The notes under the pieces: model-generated | The model's input: only the letters and a program-made list of their open reading frames with translations | Told to the model about the DNA's origin: nothing | Databases searched by the model: none | Program-made: the position numbers and the translations under genes | DNA from: CAZEZY01 sp964516635 | GTDB lineage: Bacteria > Pseudomonadota > Gammaproteobacteria > Burkholderiales > Burkholderiaceae_C | Reading direction: 5' to 3' | Assembly: GCA_964516635.1 (NCBI GenBank) | Contig: CAZEZY010000140.1 | Coordinates: forward strand, 1-5,893 | DNA length: 5,893 bases | Shown here: positions 4,701 to 5,893 of the stretch, piece after piece | How positions within the stretch are numbered: position 1 is the first letter of the stretch | Layout: each line of letters starts with the position of its first letter

Positions 4701-5893
4701 TTAAGTTCCTGTCTTGCGCGCTGCCCGCTTGGCGGGGGCCTTCTTCGCAGCGGCTCTGGCTGGCGCCTTGGCAGATGCCGTCTTGCGCGGCGGGAACTTG
4801 CTCTCTCGCGGCTCGAACTCGAAGGCCACCTTGCCGGCACCCGGGTCCCAGGCCAGGAAGGCCTTGAAGGCGCGTCGCGTCTTGTTGGAGACGAACTTGT
4901 CGAGCAGGTCGGTCTTGCCCGTGCTCAGCAGCTTGCGCATCTGCTCAGGCGCGATCGCCTGCTGCAGGATGGTGGTGCCGCTCTTGAAGTCGCAACTGGG
5001 CGTGGGCTGCCCGGCGGTGGGTACCGAGTGGCTGCACACGTAGTTGCTGCCGTGCGTGTGCACCGGACTGCCGCACTTGGGGCAGGGTCCGAGGGCTTCG
5101 GCCGTGCCGAAATCGACCAGTTCACCCGTTTCTTCTTCGGCCTTGTCGTCGCCAAAGTCGAACTCCAGCTTCCAGTTCTGGTCCTCTTCGCTGAACTTGA
5201 GCGCCAGCTCGGCCACGAAGGGCCAGCCGGCCTTGGAGCGGAAGCCCTCCAGCGGGCCGATGCGGCGGTCGCGCAGAAAGGCTTCGGCCTCGTCGATTTC
5301 AAAAGTGCGCCCGCCGGGCGATTTCCCGAAGGAGAAACCGCAGCCATCGCTCTGGCCGTCGGCGCCGGTGCAGGCAAAGCGGCGGTAGTTTTCCTTGACG
5401 ACGCCGCTGCAATTCGGGCAGGGCGTGTGCAGGGTGGCGTAGTTGCCGGGCACGGTGTCGCGGTCGTATTCCTTGGCCTTGCGGACGATGTGCTCGGTCA
5501 TGGCGGCGATCTCGCGCATGAAGGCCTCTCGGCTCAGCTGGCCTCGCTCCATCAGCGAGAGCTTGTGCTCCCACTCGCCGGTCAGCTCGGGCGTAGAGAG
5601 TTCTTCCACCCCCAGGCCGCGCAGCAGCGTCATCAGCTGGAAGGCCTTGGCGGTGGGAATGAGTTCGCGTCCCTCGCGCAGCATGTATTTTTCGGTCAGC
5701 AGGCCTTCGATGATGGCCGCGCGGGTGGCAGGCGTACCCAGACCCTTTTCCTGCATGGCGCTGCGCAACTCTTCGTCGTCCACCATCTTGCCGGCGCCCT
5801 CCATGGCGGCGAGCAGCGTGGCTTCGGTGTAGCGTGCGGGCGGGCGGGTTTTCAAGGCCTTCACCAGCGCGTCGTCGGTGTGCACGGTTTCGC
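4701..5893 (-). CDS. topB: DNA topoisomerase III, C-terminal part (5' end outside window)
   Basis: A type IA topoisomerase, which passes DNA through transient single-strand breaks and helps resolve recombination and replication intermediates. About 396 C-terminal residues are visible, still open at the right edge. PPARYTEATLLAAMEGAGKM followed by LGTPATRAAIIEGLL is the type IA core near the end of the catalytic region. The inserted VDDEELRSAM segment before GLGTPATRA points to topoisomerase III rather than TopA. The active-site tyrosine is beyond the window. Two cysteine clusters follow. The first has C158, C161, C174 and C184 (CPNC...FACTG...GCGF). The second has C270, C273, C286 and C300 (CPKC...YVC...SCDF). 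Positions count from the first complete codon; both look like zinc ribbons. STGKTDLLDKFVSNKTRRAF and an AFLAW block come next. The last 35 or so residues are a basic Lys/Ala/Arg tail that probably adds DNA affinity. The stop is TAA at 4703-4701. Confidence 0.9.
   Translation of the reverse strand, partial: ETVHTDDALVKALKTRPPARYTEATLLAAMEGAGKMVDDEELRSAMQEKGLGTPATRAAIIEGLLTEKYMLREGRELIPTAKAFQLMTLLRGLGVEELSTPELTGEWEHKLSLMERGQLSREAFMREIAAMTEHIVRKAKEYDRDTVPGNYATLHTPCPNCSGVVKENYRRFACTGADGQSDGCGFSFGKSPGGRTFEIDEAEAFLRDRRIGPLEGFRSKAGWPFVAELALKFSEEDQNWKLEFDFGDDKAEEETGELVDFGTAEALGPCPKCGSPVHTHGSNYVCSHSVPTAGQPTPSCDFKSGTTILQQAIAPEQMRKLLSTGKTDLLDKFVSNKTRRAFKAFLAWDPGAGKVAFEFEPRESKFPPRKTASAKAPARAAAKKAPAKRAARKTGT

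Noticed and set aside
3700..4704. Open frame of 334 codons on the plus strand
   Set aside because: It is exactly antisense to the dinD-like gene, which has family motifs and a ribosome-binding site; the plus-strand frame has neither.
4701..5893. topA (topoisomerase I) instead of topB
   Set aside because: The segment between PPARYTEATL and LGTPATRA contains the VDDEELRSAM insertion typical of topoisomerase III. TopA has a short ELEKxGIGRPSTYA motif here.

Overview
This looks like ordinary chromosomal DNA from a GC-rich betaproteobacterium. Burkholderiales, and within them Comamonadaceae-like bacteria, fit best. The evidence is the strong G/C bias at third codon positions, the TctE-type sensor kinase, the long topoisomerase III with a Lys/Ala-rich tail, and the RecA N-terminus. 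The taxonomic call is inference from protein flavour, not from a search.

Layout, left to right. The first 124 bases are the 5' end of recA on the minus strand, leaving the window at its left edge. A 164-base, partly AT-rich divergent intergenic region (125-288) separates it from a rightward set: a MarR-family regulator (289-777), an OmpR/PhoB-type response regulator (850-1524) and a TctE/QseC-type histidine kinase (1505-2998). The kinase starts at TTG inside the end of the regulator gene. Everything after that is on the minus strand and read right to left: topoisomerase III (topB, cut by the right edge, stop at 4701), a BRO-N protein whose C-terminal half resembles DinD (3706-4584), and a beta-class-like glutathione S-transferase (2995-3651). 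The kinase and transferase genes converge and share a TTAA, so both stop codons lie in the same four bases.

Working together: the response regulator and kinase are a cognate pair and probably co-translated. The MarR gene may be in the same transcript, although a possible promoter sits between it and the response regulator. topB, the DinD-like gene and the transferase are codirectional, with gaps of 116 and 54 bases. A plausible -35/-10 pair in front of the transferase suggests it can be transcribed on its own. Three genes (recA, topB, dinD-like) belong to families concerned with DNA metabolism, but no LexA-type CTGT-N8-ACAG site is visible in front of recA or the dinD-like gene.

I see no mobile element, CRISPR array, tRNA or rRNA, and no clear undescribed system. 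The most unusual pieces are a perfect 11-bp inverted repeat with a 5-base homopolymer loop inside the dinD-like coding region, and the DinD-like protein itself. A strong GC hairpin at the kinase/transferase convergence is a lesser point of interest.
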